A stretch of DNA of 64,000 nt. It comes from Paenibacillus sp. JJ-223 (GTDB lineage: Bacteria; Bacillota; Bacilli; Paenibacillales; Paenibacillaceae). Made by a program: the position numbers and the translations under genes. The notes under the pieces were generated by a model that did no database searches, was not told the DNA's origin, and saw only the letters and a list, made by a program, of their open reading frames with translations. This document shows positions 17,311 through 25,762 of the stretch, one piece after another; the stretch's first letter is position 1; each line of letters starts with the position of its first letter. The stretch is from assembly GCF_927798175.1 (NCBI RefSeq), contig NZ_CAKMMP010000001.1, forward strand, positions 682,001 through 746,000, written 5' to 3'.

Positions 17311-17938
17311 ATAATAAATTGAGAAAATAGTTGCATGATATAAACGTGTCGGATGACAAAAAGATTGCCCATTGAAAGCTGCTGGGAACTGACTACCCGG
17401 TAGAAGTGTAGATGCAGACTATTGAAATGAGATTAGCAGGTATCTCGACCAAAGATGTCGAGGTACAAGAACATATTCCCATTAAAGTCGCTATTTTAGC
17501 GGCTTATTTATGTTATCGGTACAAGTTCTATTGCCGGAAAGAACAAGAACATAGTCTGATTGCCGATTAGGTGGGGATCTAAATAAAAACCGGTGAAGTT
17601 AAAGCCTCTGAATGAAATGTCTCGTTTTGGTTCAATAAAACGTTGGATAGACTCCGCCTGAATTTATATAACCACTCCAAACGGTATGCTAATAGCTTAG
17701 AAATAATAATTTTAACAACATAATTTGATGAATCAAATAAAATTCAATAAAAAATGTAATTTGACAGCGCTTTAATGAACATCTGGGATGAACATTTGGT
17801 TTACAAAATAAAGAAGGGTAATTAGCTCATCTTAAATAAAACTGGTCATTTTCGAGTGGATTGATAGAATTTTGTGCAAATGTAAAAATAAAATGAATCA
17901 TATAACCAAAAATATATATATTTAAGTAAAAAAATATT
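17311..17938. other. AT-rich intergenic stretch carrying repeat copy 1
   Basis: This stretch has no supported gene. It holds the first dispersed hairpin repeat (17463-17560), a small TCGAC/GTCGA hairpin at 17445-17461 and, at 17762-17775, a cre-like sequence TGACAGCGCTTTAA (two mismatches to the CcpA consensus) that could act on the GH32 operon. From 17640 on the sequence is strongly AT-rich, as often seen at the border of an acquired block. Confidence 0.5.
17463..17560 (+). repeat. Dispersed hairpin repeat, copy 1
   Basis: The unit CAAGAACATATTCCCATT (17466) is followed by a stem-loop AGTCGCTA-TTT-TAGCGGCT (17486-17504). A second degenerate unit, CAAGAACATAGTCTGATT, starts at 17543. Copies 2 and 3 lie at 40369 and 46991. 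The hairpin is kept in all three, including the T-G pair, while the loop varies. Confidence 0.65.
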
Positions 17939-17967
17939 TTGACAAATGCACGAAGATGGATTATTTT
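17939..17967 (+). promoter_or_regulatory. Sigma-A promoter of the GH32-led operon
   Basis: A perfect -35 TTGACA (17939-17944), a 17-bp spacer and -10 TATTTT (17962-17967, four of six) lie about 80 bp before the GH32 gene, preceded by an A/T tract (17905-17938) that could act as an UP element. It is the best promoter before the metabolite cluster, whose first genes follow GH32 without a terminator. Confidence 0.7.
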
Positions 17968-18050
17968 GTTAATAAGGGATGCATATTTCAGGTACACTAA
18001 GAAGTTACCAGCACGCATTCCAATAAGATCCTAAATAACCTAAAAGGAGA

Positions 18051-19628
18051 GTGAATAACATTAAGAAAATTCATTTATCGGGTGAGATGAGTGGCAGAAA
18101 AGAACCAGAGAATAGTTTTTGCGAAAATAAATACAGGCCCCAATTACATTATTCGCCGAAGGAAAATTGGATGAACGATCCTAACGGCATGGTTTACTAT
18201 GAAGGAGAATATCACCTTTTCTACCAACATACACCTCATGATACCCAGCCTGACTTTGGCAAAATGCATTGGGGGCATGCGGTAAGCAAGGATTTAGTGC
18301 ATTGGGAGGAACTTCCACCGGCTATTTTTCCTGAAGAAGATGGAGCGATCTTCTCGGGGAGTGCGGTGGTGGACAAAAACAATACAAGTGGATTTTTCAA
18401 CAAGGATGGATCAGGATTAGTTGCTATCTATACTAATGATGGCAACAGTGCTCAGCCAGGAAAACCGCAGGTACAAAGCATCGCTTACAGCAGGGATAAA
18501 GGTCGAACCTGGACAAAATATGAAGGCAACCCGGTTTTATTCCCAATGAAAACGCTAGATTTTCGTGATCCGAAGGTATTCTGGCATGATGAATCCTCAA
18601 TGTGGATAATGGTTCTTGCTGTAAGAGACCGTGTCGAATTTTACACGTCCTCAAATCTTAAGGAATGGTCTTTTGCAAGCGAGTTCGGTTCCGATATTCC
18701 GGGTATTCACCGTGGGGTATTTGAGTGTCCCGATGTATTTCGAATCCAAGTAGCTGAGGATCCCAGTATTACGAAGTGGATTCTGACGCTAAGTGTCGGG
18801 GATCGAAATGGTGTGAATCCAAAGGATCCAGAGCCACCGGCTGGAGGTTCTGGCATGATGTATTTCATAGGGAGCTTTGACGGTAAGTCATTCACACCAG
18901 ATGAAACATTGGAATCTTTGGATGCTATCAGATGGATCGATTACGGATCTGACTTTTACGCGGCCGTGACCTGGGATGGCATTCCGAACGAGGACGGACG
19001 AAAGATATGGATTGGATGGATGAACAATTGGCGGTATGCTTCCACTCTTCCTTCAAAGGAATGGCGTGGCAACATGTCCATTCCCCGGGAGATACAACTT
19101 AAGAGTTGTTCGGAGGGGCTCCGTTTAATTCAAGCACCTATAAGTGAGTTAAGCCAACTAAGGAAACCGATTTTATCACTGAAAGACTTGACGATTAAGC
19201 CAGGCAGCAACGTCTTGTCAGATATTTCTGCTGTAAAGGCAGAAATTATTGCGGAATTTGAAATCGGTACTGCCGTAGAATTTGGGTTCAAGGTGCGAAA
19301 GTCTTCCAATCAGGAGACGATCATTGGATATAATGTCTTGAATGAGGAGTTGTTTGTCGATCGGACGAAGTCGAACGCTATTGATTTTCATCCCGATTTT
19401 GCTGCAAAACACAAGGCCTTTATGAAGTCAGAGCATGAACAGATACAGTTGAGCATTTACGTGGATTGGTCTAGTGTAGAGGTCTTCGGCAATAAAGGAA
19501 AAACAATCGTTTCAGACATGATTTTCCCCGACTTGGAAAGTAGGGGGCTAGAACTCTATGCTCTTGGCGGAGAACTAAAGGTCGTGTCACTTCAAATCAA
19601 TGATCTGGCAAGCATTTGGGAAAATTAA
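18051..19628 (+). CDS. Glycoside hydrolase family 32 (sucrase/levanase/inulinase type), no signal peptide
   Basis: The GH32 five-bladed propeller is clear: WMNDPNG with nucleophile Asp43, FRDPKVFW with the transition-state Asp173, and FECPDVF with the acid/base Glu225, then a C-terminal beta-sandwich ending in a DWSSVEVFGNKG segment. The protein hydrolyses beta-fructosyl bonds (sucrose, levan, inulin or a fructosylated metabolite). It lacks a signal peptide, so it acts in the cytoplasm. The start is unsure: GTG 18051 touches its ribosome site AAAGGAGA, and ATG 18087 is an alternative; the domain starts at residue 28 either way. The next gene begins 25 bp after the stop, so GH32 heads the cluster transcript. 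No PTS or fructokinase gene lies nearby. Confidence 0.9.
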   Translation: MNNIKKIHLSGEMSGRKEPENSFCENKYRPQLHYSPKENWMNDPNGMVYYEGEYHLFYQHTPHDTQPDFGKMHWGHAVSKDLVHWEELPPAIFPEEDGAIFSGSAVVDKNNTSGFFNKDGSGLVAIYTNDGNSAQPGKPQVQSIAYSRDKGRTWTKYEGNPVLFPMKTLDFRDPKVFWHDESSMWIMVLAVRDRVEFYTSSNLKEWSFASEFGSDIPGIHRGVFECPDVFRIQVAEDPSITKWILTLSVGDRNGVNPKDPEPPAGGSGMMYFIGSFDGKSFTPDETLESLDAIRWIDYGSDFYAAVTWDGIPNEDGRKIWIGWMNNWRYASTLPSKEWRGNMSIPREIQLKSCSEGLRLIQAPISELSQLRKPILSLKDLTIKPGSNVLSDISAVKAEIIAEFEIGTAVEFGFKVRKSSNQETIIGYNVLNEELFVDRTKSNAIDFHPDFAAKHKAFMKSEHEQIQLSIYVDWSSVEVFGNKGKTIVSDMIFPDLESRGLELYALGGELKVVSLQINDLASIWEN

Positions 19629-19653
19629 ATTCTTTACCCAAGGGGGTGCCTAA

Positions 19654-20694
19654 TTGCGATCCAATATATTACCGATGAAGTATCCGGCTATAACCTCGTG
19701 GCAGTGGCAGGCAAATATGTTTGCCGTCTTAGCCAATTACTCACAGGCTAAACCATGGATTATGACACATTTCATTCCGCTCCAACTCACCTTGAATAAG
19801 GGAAGCACTTACGTGGACTTCTACCGCACTCCCTCCTTTGAATTTTGTCCTTGGTTTCTTCGCCAACATTTAAGTCGTCAGTTGATCCGGCACTTCAACA
19901 AGGATATATGCACTTTTTTGATGGACTGTATTGACATGAATAACTATATTTATGTGCTTCTAGATCAATCACAGTTTTTGGATACTAAAGATTTTTTCTC
20001 ACATGATTCATTTATTTTTGGTTATGACGAGGAGCGGGGGATATTTCATATCGCCGACTTTACGTTTAATAGTAAATACTCGTTTGCAGAAATCACATTT
20101 GAGCAAATGAAGCGCGCCTACGAGGGAATCGATAACGATGGAGATTGGCTGTATGCGGGGAAGGGAGGTCTTTCTCTGTTACAGTACAACGACCGAGCTG
20201 CGTATGACTTTAATCTAAACTATGTTATCGAGCAACTTGAGGACTTTTTGAATGGTGGAAGTCCCTCCGACAAATACAGGGAGTTGGGTTATATGACAAA
20301 TCCATGTGTGTGGGGGATTAATGTTTATGAGGAGCTGATTTTGGAGACGAACCGCATACGCACTGGACAAAATGCGGAAGATAGACGCCCGTTTCAGGTC
20401 ATCTATGATCACAAAATCTTGATGTTGGAGCGAATTGACTTCATGGATCAAGCTGGTCTTCTAGAGGAAGGTAAGCAGCTCAAGGTTTGCTATCAGTCGA
20501 TTGCCGACGATGCTCTTATGGCGCGAAACTTGATCATCAAATATTCTCTAACGAAAAACAAGGATAACCTCATGAAAGTGGAAGTGCTAATTAGGCGTAT
20601 TCAAGCCTGTGAGCGTGAGGCAATGGAACTTATGATCCGCAACTTGAGCCTCGTGTCAAACATGAATCCAACGGGCAAAGAGGGGGTGGTCTGA
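19654..20694 (+). CDS. BtrH-like acyltransferase/cysteine-peptidase-fold protein (tentative)
   Basis: TTG 19654 follows AGGGGGTG by 6 bp. The 346-residue protein has no firm family match by eye. Its central part, YIYVLLDQS...HDSFIFGYDEERGIFHIADFTF near residues 90-135, has the strand-turn-strand pattern with His and Asp seen in cysteine-peptidase-like acyltransferases such as BtrH, which moves the acyl group from carrier protein to amine in butirosin synthesis. A nucleophile cannot be fixed: Cys is present in FEFCPWF and DICTFLMDC. A C-terminal helical part (residues 250-340) is extra. The carrier-protein gene starts 2 bp after its stop. The alternative is an uncharacterised NRPS-associated protein family. 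Confidence 0.4.
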   Translation: MRSNILPMKYPAITSWQWQANMFAVLANYSQAKPWIMTHFIPLQLTLNKGSTYVDFYRTPSFEFCPWFLRQHLSRQLIRHFNKDICTFLMDCIDMNNYIYVLLDQSQFLDTKDFFSHDSFIFGYDEERGIFHIADFTFNSKYSFAEITFEQMKRAYEGIDNDGDWLYAGKGGLSLLQYNDRAAYDFNLNYVIEQLEDFLNGGSPSDKYRELGYMTNPCVWGINVYEELILETNRIRTGQNAEDRRPFQVIYDHKILMLERIDFMDQAGLLEEGKQLKVCYQSIADDALMARNLIIKYSLTKNKDNLMKVEVLIRRIQACEREAMELMIRNLSLVSNMNPTGKEGVV

Positions 20695-20696
20695 AA

Positions 20697-20963
20697 TTGG
20701 AAAATCAACCATGTGTGGAACGCATCCAAAACCTTATTCATCAGAAACTATCTGACTACGACAAACAACGAATAAACGATAATACGCTACTTAAAGAGGT
20801 ATGGATCCAAATGGATTCTATGCAGTTGATTACATTCGTCGTGGAGCTCGAAACCGAATTCGGGCTCGAGCTGCCGGACGAACTGGTAGGGAACATGACA
20901 GACAGTCATCTAACAGTTGGCGATCTGGCTGAGCTTATACAAAGTTCCCAGGAACGCGTGTAG
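20697..20963 (+). CDS. Acyl carrier protein 1
   Basis: TTG 20697 has AGGGGGTGG about 8 bp upstream. The 88-residue acidic protein has the four-helix carrier fold, with the 4'-phosphopantetheine attachment at Ser41 in QMDSMQLITFVVELE and the following EFGLELPDELV helix. Carrier proteins of this kind (compare BtrI in butirosin synthesis) hold an amino-acyl or acyl group as a thioester. It is the first of two carrier proteins in the cluster, which differ in sequence and so probably have separate partners. Its last 29 bp overlap the 3' end of the deacetylase gene on the other strand. Confidence 0.88.
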   Translation: MENQPCVERIQNLIHQKLSDYDKQRINDNTLLKEVWIQMDSMQLITFVVELETEFGLELPDELVGNMTDSHLTVGDLAELIQSSQERV

Positions 20964-21783
20964 CAAGCGGTACTTGGTCAGGTACACTCATAGCATGCAG
21001 ACGGAAGCAGTATGTGTTTGGATCGAGCTGAAGCCCTGGCGGGCGGCACGAACGGGCATGTTGAATCACTTGTTTAAGCATCCCCCGCCGGGAGTGCCAT
21101 AATAGACGGATCTGGGAGCGGTATGCCAGAATAGCGGCCGTCTTCTGCTTCAAACTGCATTTGGGGAGCGAAATGTAGACCGGATGTAAGTTCTGCGCTA
21201 AATCAATTTCCCATTGCATATCTTGACCATAGTTTAAATACGGCAGATCTTCGTAGTAAATCAAACGGGCAGAGACTTCCGAATCACTAATACGTCGTAC
21301 AGCTTGTTCGGCCGCAATCCGCACGATGCCGTGATCCACATGTCTTCCGATTGCAAGCGGAATATAAATATGGTCGTAGTCTGTAAGACAGAGGCGCGTT
21401 GAAAGCACCTTTGTTGCCTCAGAAATCACGTCCTGCTCAGTCTCGTAGTCACTATGGAACAAATCGTCCAGCTTTTTATATGAGGGGGCTCCGCTGGTAT
21501 CCTTGCGATAGATACATTCCTGCAGGTCCAAATGAATCGTGTCTACACCGAGTAGGTCGCATGCACTAACGTCCTCTTCCCGGCGTACTTTCATCACGTC
21601 GGAGCTGAGCCCAAACTTTTTGTGCAGAATGCGAGCAAGTAGGGATAGATCTGTGCCAGCATCAGTGAAAACAGTTGCTACGGTCACATGATGGCCAGCA
21701 CGAACAAGCGAATCGATATAATCGCCGCAAGAAATAATAGCATCATCCAGATGGGCGGAAACAAACAGGTATTGGTGATTCAA
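20935..21783 (-). CDS. PIG-L family deacetylase
   Basis: The 282-residue protein opens with the zinc-binding motif SAHLDDAIISCGD (His11, Asp13, Asp14) and has the third ligand region in GRHVDHGIVRIAAEQAV. PIG-L enzymes remove N-acetyl groups from GlcNAc-containing molecules; BtrD and related enzymes do so in aminoglycoside assembly, MshB and BshB in mycothiol and bacillithiol synthesis. It is the only cluster gene on the minus strand. It faces the carrier protein 2 gene with a shared 118-bp promoter region and overlaps carrier protein 1 tail to tail. Deacetylation of an amino sugar intermediate is the likely job. Confidence 0.85.
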   Translation of the reverse strand: MNHQYLFVSAHLDDAIISCGDYIDSLVRAGHHVTVATVFTDAGTDLSLLARILHKKFGLSSDVMKVRREEDVSACDLLGVDTIHLDLQECIYRKDTSGAPSYKKLDDLFHSDYETEQDVISEATKVLSTRLCLTDYDHIYIPLAIGRHVDHGIVRIAAEQAVRRISDSEVSARLIYYEDLPYLNYGQDMQWEIDLAQNLHPVYISLPKCSLKQKTAAILAYRSQIRLLWHSRRGMLKQVIQHARSCRPPGLQLDPNTYCFRLHAMSVPDQVPLATRVPGNFV

Positions 21784-21901
21784 GGTTGAAATCCTCCTTG
21801 TGACATTAATTGAAATATATAACTATTATACCATTTATTTAAATTAACTGTGTGAAAATTATACACATTCGAGTCTAAAACTAGTTGAAAGGATGACGTT
21901 T
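21784..21901. promoter_or_regulatory. Divergent control region between the deacetylase and carrier protein 2 genes
   Basis: The 118 bp between divergent genes are AT-rich (TATATAACTATTATACC at 21818-21834 offers -10 boxes for both directions). TGTGTGAAAATTATACACA near 21849-21867 is an imperfect inverted repeat (TGTGT/ACACA) that could bind a regulator. No clear -35 boxes were fixed. Confidence 0.4.
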
Positions 21902-22150
21902 ATGTTTGAAACATTAAAAAATATCATTGCAACTGTGCGCGAGGATGACTCACTTCGTGAAACTCTCACACTGGAGAGCGACCTGATTAACGACGTCGAA
22001 TTAGATTCCCTTCAGATGATAACGTTTATTCTCGGCGTTGAAGATGCTTTCGGGGTGGAGATCGTATACGAGGACCTGGACCTGACTTGCCTGCGCTCAA
22101 TAGGTGCCTTTATGGCATTCCTGAACGGCATGAATCAAGAGGTCGGGTAG
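21902..22150 (+). CDS. Acyl carrier protein 2
   Basis: ATG 21902 is preferred to 21893 because GAAAGG then lies 9 bp upstream. The 82-residue acidic protein carries the attachment Ser36 in VELDSLQMITFILGVEDAFG. It stands directly before the ATP-grasp ligase gene (ATG 2 bp after the stop), the same pairing as BtrI-BtrJ in butirosin synthesis, so it is the likely substrate of that ligase. Confidence 0.9.
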   Translation: MFETLKNIIATVREDDSLRETLTLESDLINDVELDSLQMITFILGVEDAFGVEIVYEDLDLTCLRSIGAFMAFLNGMNQEVG

Positions 22151-22151
22151 T

Positions 22152-23468
22152 ATGTTGTTTGCCGGCACCTTTGATTCGGAAACCTATTGGCGTGAAGAAG
22201 GGAACAGTAGGTTGCCCTTTATTCCTGATCCGTCGCGGTCGCGGATCGTAATGGCTATGGATGAATTGTTGGTTTCCTTATGCGGCCCGGAGGATACACT
22301 GTTGACCCGTTTTGCGATGGATGAGGCGCACAAGGATTATTTGGCGCACATCGGCTTTCGTTTTACACAGCTTAGCGCGGGTGTCCCAATCCATGAGTCA
22401 AATCTATTTCGCGCTCTGTACGAAGTTCCGGAGACCGACGAGCGGTTGAAACGGTTCCGCGAACTGACTCCCTTTTCGGTTGTACCTTACGTCCATGAAC
22501 TGATCGACAGGTACAACTATTCAAGCAGGCTGCCCGCGCTCACAGACGTTAGACGGGTGAATTCCAAGTTGTATTCTGCCGATCTTGCTAAAAGACTGCT
22601 TGGTAGCTCTTACAGCCAACCTGTGTTCAGCGCGGATGAATTGGCTGCAGCAGGACGGGGGATTTTGGAGCGGACGGAGGGAGTACTGATCAAGGATCCC
22701 TTTGGCGTGGCTGGTAAAGGCAACATGCTTTTTAAAACCTTGGCTTCCCTGGAGCGTGTAGTCTGCTACTTGCGTAAACAAGAGCAAAACGGGTCCTCGA
22801 CGGCTTTTCTCGTTGAGCCGTTCCTTGATGTGGAATATGATTTTTCTTGTCAATTCTCGATTGATGCATTCGGGTCTTTTCGGATCGTCGGCCTGCAACG
22901 AATCCTCAACCGACAGTTTGCGTACATGGGATCGCAAGAGATGGAGGAGGCGCATGTCGATTCGCTTATACAGAACGGTTATTTTGATGTTATAGAGAAG
23001 CTTGCTTCCTCGCTGTATAAAGATGGTTACTTCGGCCATGTTTGCGTTGACTCTATGATACTGAAGGACGGCACACTGGTACCGATTGTAGAGATCAACG
23101 CTCGTCAATCGATGGGATTGATCAGCCATTATCTGGGTCGGCGGCTCGATAATGGGGAGCACGGAATATTTACGTTTCGATCGGTAGGTAGTCGACACCG
23201 ATTCGATTACGGGCAGTGGTTGCGGCAGCTGAAGTCTGACGGCATTTTATACCCTAATGATACCGGCGAGGGCATCGTCCCGCTTTCCCCGGCGTGTTTG
23301 TTTGCTGGCTATGGTGAATCGGATTACCCACAGAAGTTAAGTGAAGGCAGTTTCATCAAGGGCAGGCTCTATCTGTTTGTTATCGCGCGAGATGTGCAGG
23401 AGCAGAAAAGTTTGATCGCCAGGGTAAGGGAACGTTTTGAAGTCCAGGGAGGCAAATGGTATGGATAG
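22152..23468 (+). CDS. ATP-grasp ligase, BtrJ-like amino acid:carrier-protein ligase (inferred)
   Basis: The 438-residue protein has the ATP-grasp core: lysine-bearing strand GVLIKDPFGVAGKGNMLFKT (residues about 176-195) with the flexible glycine loop, EPFLDVEYDFSC, and the metal-binding ending VPIVEINARQSMGLIS. The N-terminal third is diverged and ends in a long helix. BtrJ, of the same size, joins glutamate to a carrier protein; position right after carrier protein 2 supports the same kind of reaction here. Its amino acid cannot be predicted. The glycosyltransferase gene overlaps its end by 8 bp. Confidence 0.7.
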   Translation: MLFAGTFDSETYWREEGNSRLPFIPDPSRSRIVMAMDELLVSLCGPEDTLLTRFAMDEAHKDYLAHIGFRFTQLSAGVPIHESNLFRALYEVPETDERLKRFRELTPFSVVPYVHELIDRYNYSSRLPALTDVRRVNSKLYSADLAKRLLGSSYSQPVFSADELAAAGRGILERTEGVLIKDPFGVAGKGNMLFKTLASLERVVCYLRKQEQNGSSTAFLVEPFLDVEYDFSCQFSIDAFGSFRIVGLQRILNRQFAYMGSQEMEEAHVDSLIQNGYFDVIEKLASSLYKDGYFGHVCVDSMILKDGTLVPIVEINARQSMGLISHYLGRRLDNGEHGIFTFRSVGSRHRFDYGQWLRQLKSDGILYPNDTGEGIVPLSPACLFAGYGESDYPQKLSEGSFIKGRLYLFVIARDVQEQKSLIARVRERFEVQGGKWYG

Positions 23469-24573
23469 TCATCTAAAGCCTTGTGTCACTATACTCGGAT
23501 CCGGTAACTCACTAGGTGTGTACATGCCCGCCGTGCAGCTAGGCATTCACTTGGACCGTTCTGGCATTTCGAACGAAGTCTGTGTGCTCGAAAATGTATA
23601 TCTCGACGGTGTCAAGAATAAGGTGCCGGCTTATCGTAAGGCCTTTCATGATAATTTCGCCATCGCCCGAAAGAGTGTGGAATTGGCTCGCGATATTTCG
23701 GATTGCCTGGATCCCGTTAAGGTACAGCTACTGCTGGAAGATTGGTCCCGTAAGCGCCGGACGTCGTTCGTTGCGTTAACTGGGTTCTGGATCCCGATTT
23801 TGGAACAATATGAACGGTTTGTTGGAACTCAGCTCGATGTCGACATGCTCCATCTCGATGCTTCGCTTTCGCCATCTTATTTGGTCTATGGATCTCGAAG
23901 CGAGCGCTATAACCATATTTGGTTTTACGAACCGACCAAGAAGCGCTTTGAATTACAACTTCCGATGACGGACGAAGCACCGATCCCGTTTCGCCAGCGG
24001 GAAAAGAGGATGGTGGCTCATGGTGGCGGCTGGGGAATCGGGACTTACCCGCAGGCTGTTCGAGACCTGCTTGAAGGCGGTATGGAGCTGGATGTTGTGG
24101 CTTATTTTGACGAGGATATCCAGCCTGATGCCCGCATTTGCTACTATCGGAACGACCCCACGTGGAGCCCGTGGCTGAGGAATAGACTGGGGAAATTCGG
24201 TTTTCCTCCAATGGCTAAGATTCAACATGGAGAGATGCCCATTTACTTAGACAGCGGAACTGTTCCCCTGCTATTTGAACGAATACGACGATGCGCAGCC
24301 GTTATCAGTAAGCCGGGTGGCTATTCCTTGATGGAATCATTCGCCGCTGCGACGCCTATGGTTTTTCTAGAGCCCTTTGGAAGGCACGAAACAGCCAATG
24401 CTGATTATTGGATTAAGCAAGGCTTCGGCGTTTTCTTTGAGGATTGGAAAACGCAGGGATTCGACATTGAAATATTGGAACGGGCTCATGGTAACCTACT
24501 AAACGCCCGCGAGTATTGCAAAACTTATGGAGGTGTAAATGATGCAGCCAAAAACGACTCGGAAGTTCGATGA
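23461..24573 (+). CDS. GT-B glycosyltransferase (MurG/UDP-glycosyltransferase-like)
   Basis: ATG 23461 follows CAGGGAGG and overlaps the previous stop. The 370-residue protein shows an N-terminal glycine loop (ITILGSGNSLG type, here TILGSGNSLGVYMP) and a typical donor-binding C-terminal part, SKPGGYSLMESFAAATP then FLEPFGRHETANADYWIKQGFG, as in MurG and UDP-glycosyltransferases. A second glycine-rich loop, AHGGGWGIGTY, starts the C-terminal domain. It would transfer a sugar from a nucleotide donor to the cluster product. Its frame ends in the start of the radical SAM gene, so the two overlap by 35 bp. Confidence 0.75.
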   Translation: MDSHLKPCVTILGSGNSLGVYMPAVQLGIHLDRSGISNEVCVLENVYLDGVKNKVPAYRKAFHDNFAIARKSVELARDISDCLDPVKVQLLLEDWSRKRRTSFVALTGFWIPILEQYERFVGTQLDVDMLHLDASLSPSYLVYGSRSERYNHIWFYEPTKKRFELQLPMTDEAPIPFRQREKRMVAHGGGWGIGTYPQAVRDLLEGGMELDVVAYFDEDIQPDARICYYRNDPTWSPWLRNRLGKFGFPPMAKIQHGEMPIYLDSGTVPLLFERIRRCAAVISKPGGYSLMESFAAATPMVFLEPFGRHETANADYWIKQGFGVFFEDWKTQGFDIEILERAHGNLLNAREYCKTYGGVNDAAKNDSEVR

Positions 24574-25711
24574 GCGTGTGTTTAACGACCTGAAACGTAC
24601 CATTATGAATATGTCCCGGGTCAGTCGGCTTCGAGCTACCGATAGTCGCTATGCTATGGAGATCCCGGAAGATATCGGGATCAAGCTGAACAACGGATGC
24701 AACTTGCGTTGCAAGCATTGCTACGAGTGGAACGCGGACGGCTTTCACTGGGACATGTCCAAGGAGGAGCAAGGTAAAGAAATCGATGTCGCGTTGGTCG
24801 ATAAACTCCTTGCCTTTACCCATGAGAAGAAATCGAAAGTTTATCTTTGGGGCGGAGAGCCGTTATACCATAGCAAGTTCGATGAGATTGCGAGTCTGCT
24901 GGAACGCGATCAGCGGACGACGACGATTTGTACAAACGCGATTCTTCTGGAGGAAAAGTTAGATTCACTGCTCAAGATCGGTGAGGGACTTGTCGTGCTA
25001 GCCAGCCTGGAAGGCTTCGAGGCTGAGAACGACGCGATTCGGGGCAGAGGGACCTACAAGAAGGTGGTCAGTGCCATAGAACGTCTGCTGGAGTTGCAGC
25101 GGAAGGGCATTTTTAAGGGCAGAGTATCGGTCAGCTTGACGATGAATGATCTCATGATTCCAAAAATGTTTGATTTTATGAAGTTCTTCGAGGAGCTTGG
25201 CGTGGACTCGGTGTACTTTGTATACCCGTGGTATATCGCACCGGAGTCGGCATCGGAGATGGACGACTTCTTCATCAGGGAGTTTGACTGGATGGATCCA
25301 ATCCGTCAGGGCGGCTGCAGTTGGCATTCATTCACTTATCGCCTTTCTGGCGACAAGGTGGGTGCGCTCAAGGAGGAGGTTCGCCGCGTCTCTGAGCACA
25401 CATGGGGAAGCAGGGTTCGCTTTTTGCCTGCGTTAGAGCAAGACGAGATAGAGGATTTTATCAATGGCGTCCAAATAACTGGGATGAATAAGAAAGAATG
25501 CTTAGCGATCTCCACCCGTATGGACGTTTTGCCAAGCGGGAGCGTCACTCCTTGCAAGTTCTTTCCTGAGATGGCGGTCGGCAACATCCGCGATGTGGAT
25601 GTCAAGGAGGTTTGGCACGGGGAGAATTTCGCCAAACACCGCGAGGTATTAGCTTGTGGACTGATGCCGGTCTGTTCCCGTTGCGGGTTGCTCTATCATT
25701 ACGGCCGGTAA
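24539..25711 (+). CDS. Radical SAM protein with SPASM-type C-terminus
   Basis: The 390-residue protein holds the [4Fe-4S] motif NNGCNLRCKHCYEW (Cys54, Cys58, Cys61) and the GGEP motif LWGGEPLY. The last 80 residues carry further cysteines (KKECLAI, VTPCKFFPEM, ACGLMPVCSRCG) around GNIRDVDVKEVWHG, which is the SPASM signature for auxiliary clusters. GGAGGTG precedes ATG 24539/24542. Such enzymes modify peptides or dehydrogenate sugars and alcohols (BtrN is a related type in butirosin synthesis). There is no short precursor peptide gene next to it, so a small-molecule substrate is more likely than a RiPP. Confidence 0.88.
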   Translation: MMQPKTTRKFDERVFNDLKRTIMNMSRVSRLRATDSRYAMEIPEDIGIKLNNGCNLRCKHCYEWNADGFHWDMSKEEQGKEIDVALVDKLLAFTHEKKSKVYLWGGEPLYHSKFDEIASLLERDQRTTTICTNAILLEEKLDSLLKIGEGLVVLASLEGFEAENDAIRGRGTYKKVVSAIERLLELQRKGIFKGRVSVSLTMNDLMIPKMFDFMKFFEELGVDSVYFVYPWYIAPESASEMDDFFIREFDWMDPIRQGGCSWHSFTYRLSGDKVGALKEEVRRVSEHTWGSRVRFLPALEQDEIEDFINGVQITGMNKKECLAISTRMDVLPSGSVTPCKFFPEMAVGNIRDVDVKEVWHGENFAKHREVLACGLMPVCSRCGLLYHYGR

Positions 25712-25762
25712 ACGTTCTTGGTCACCTTCTAAGTTCATTTTATTTGTTAAGGGGGAACGCAA

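Noticed and set aside
17463..17560. Possible CRISPR array from the repeated CAAGAACAT units
   Set aside because: Units are degenerate, spacing is irregular and no cas genes are present; treated as a dispersed repeat.
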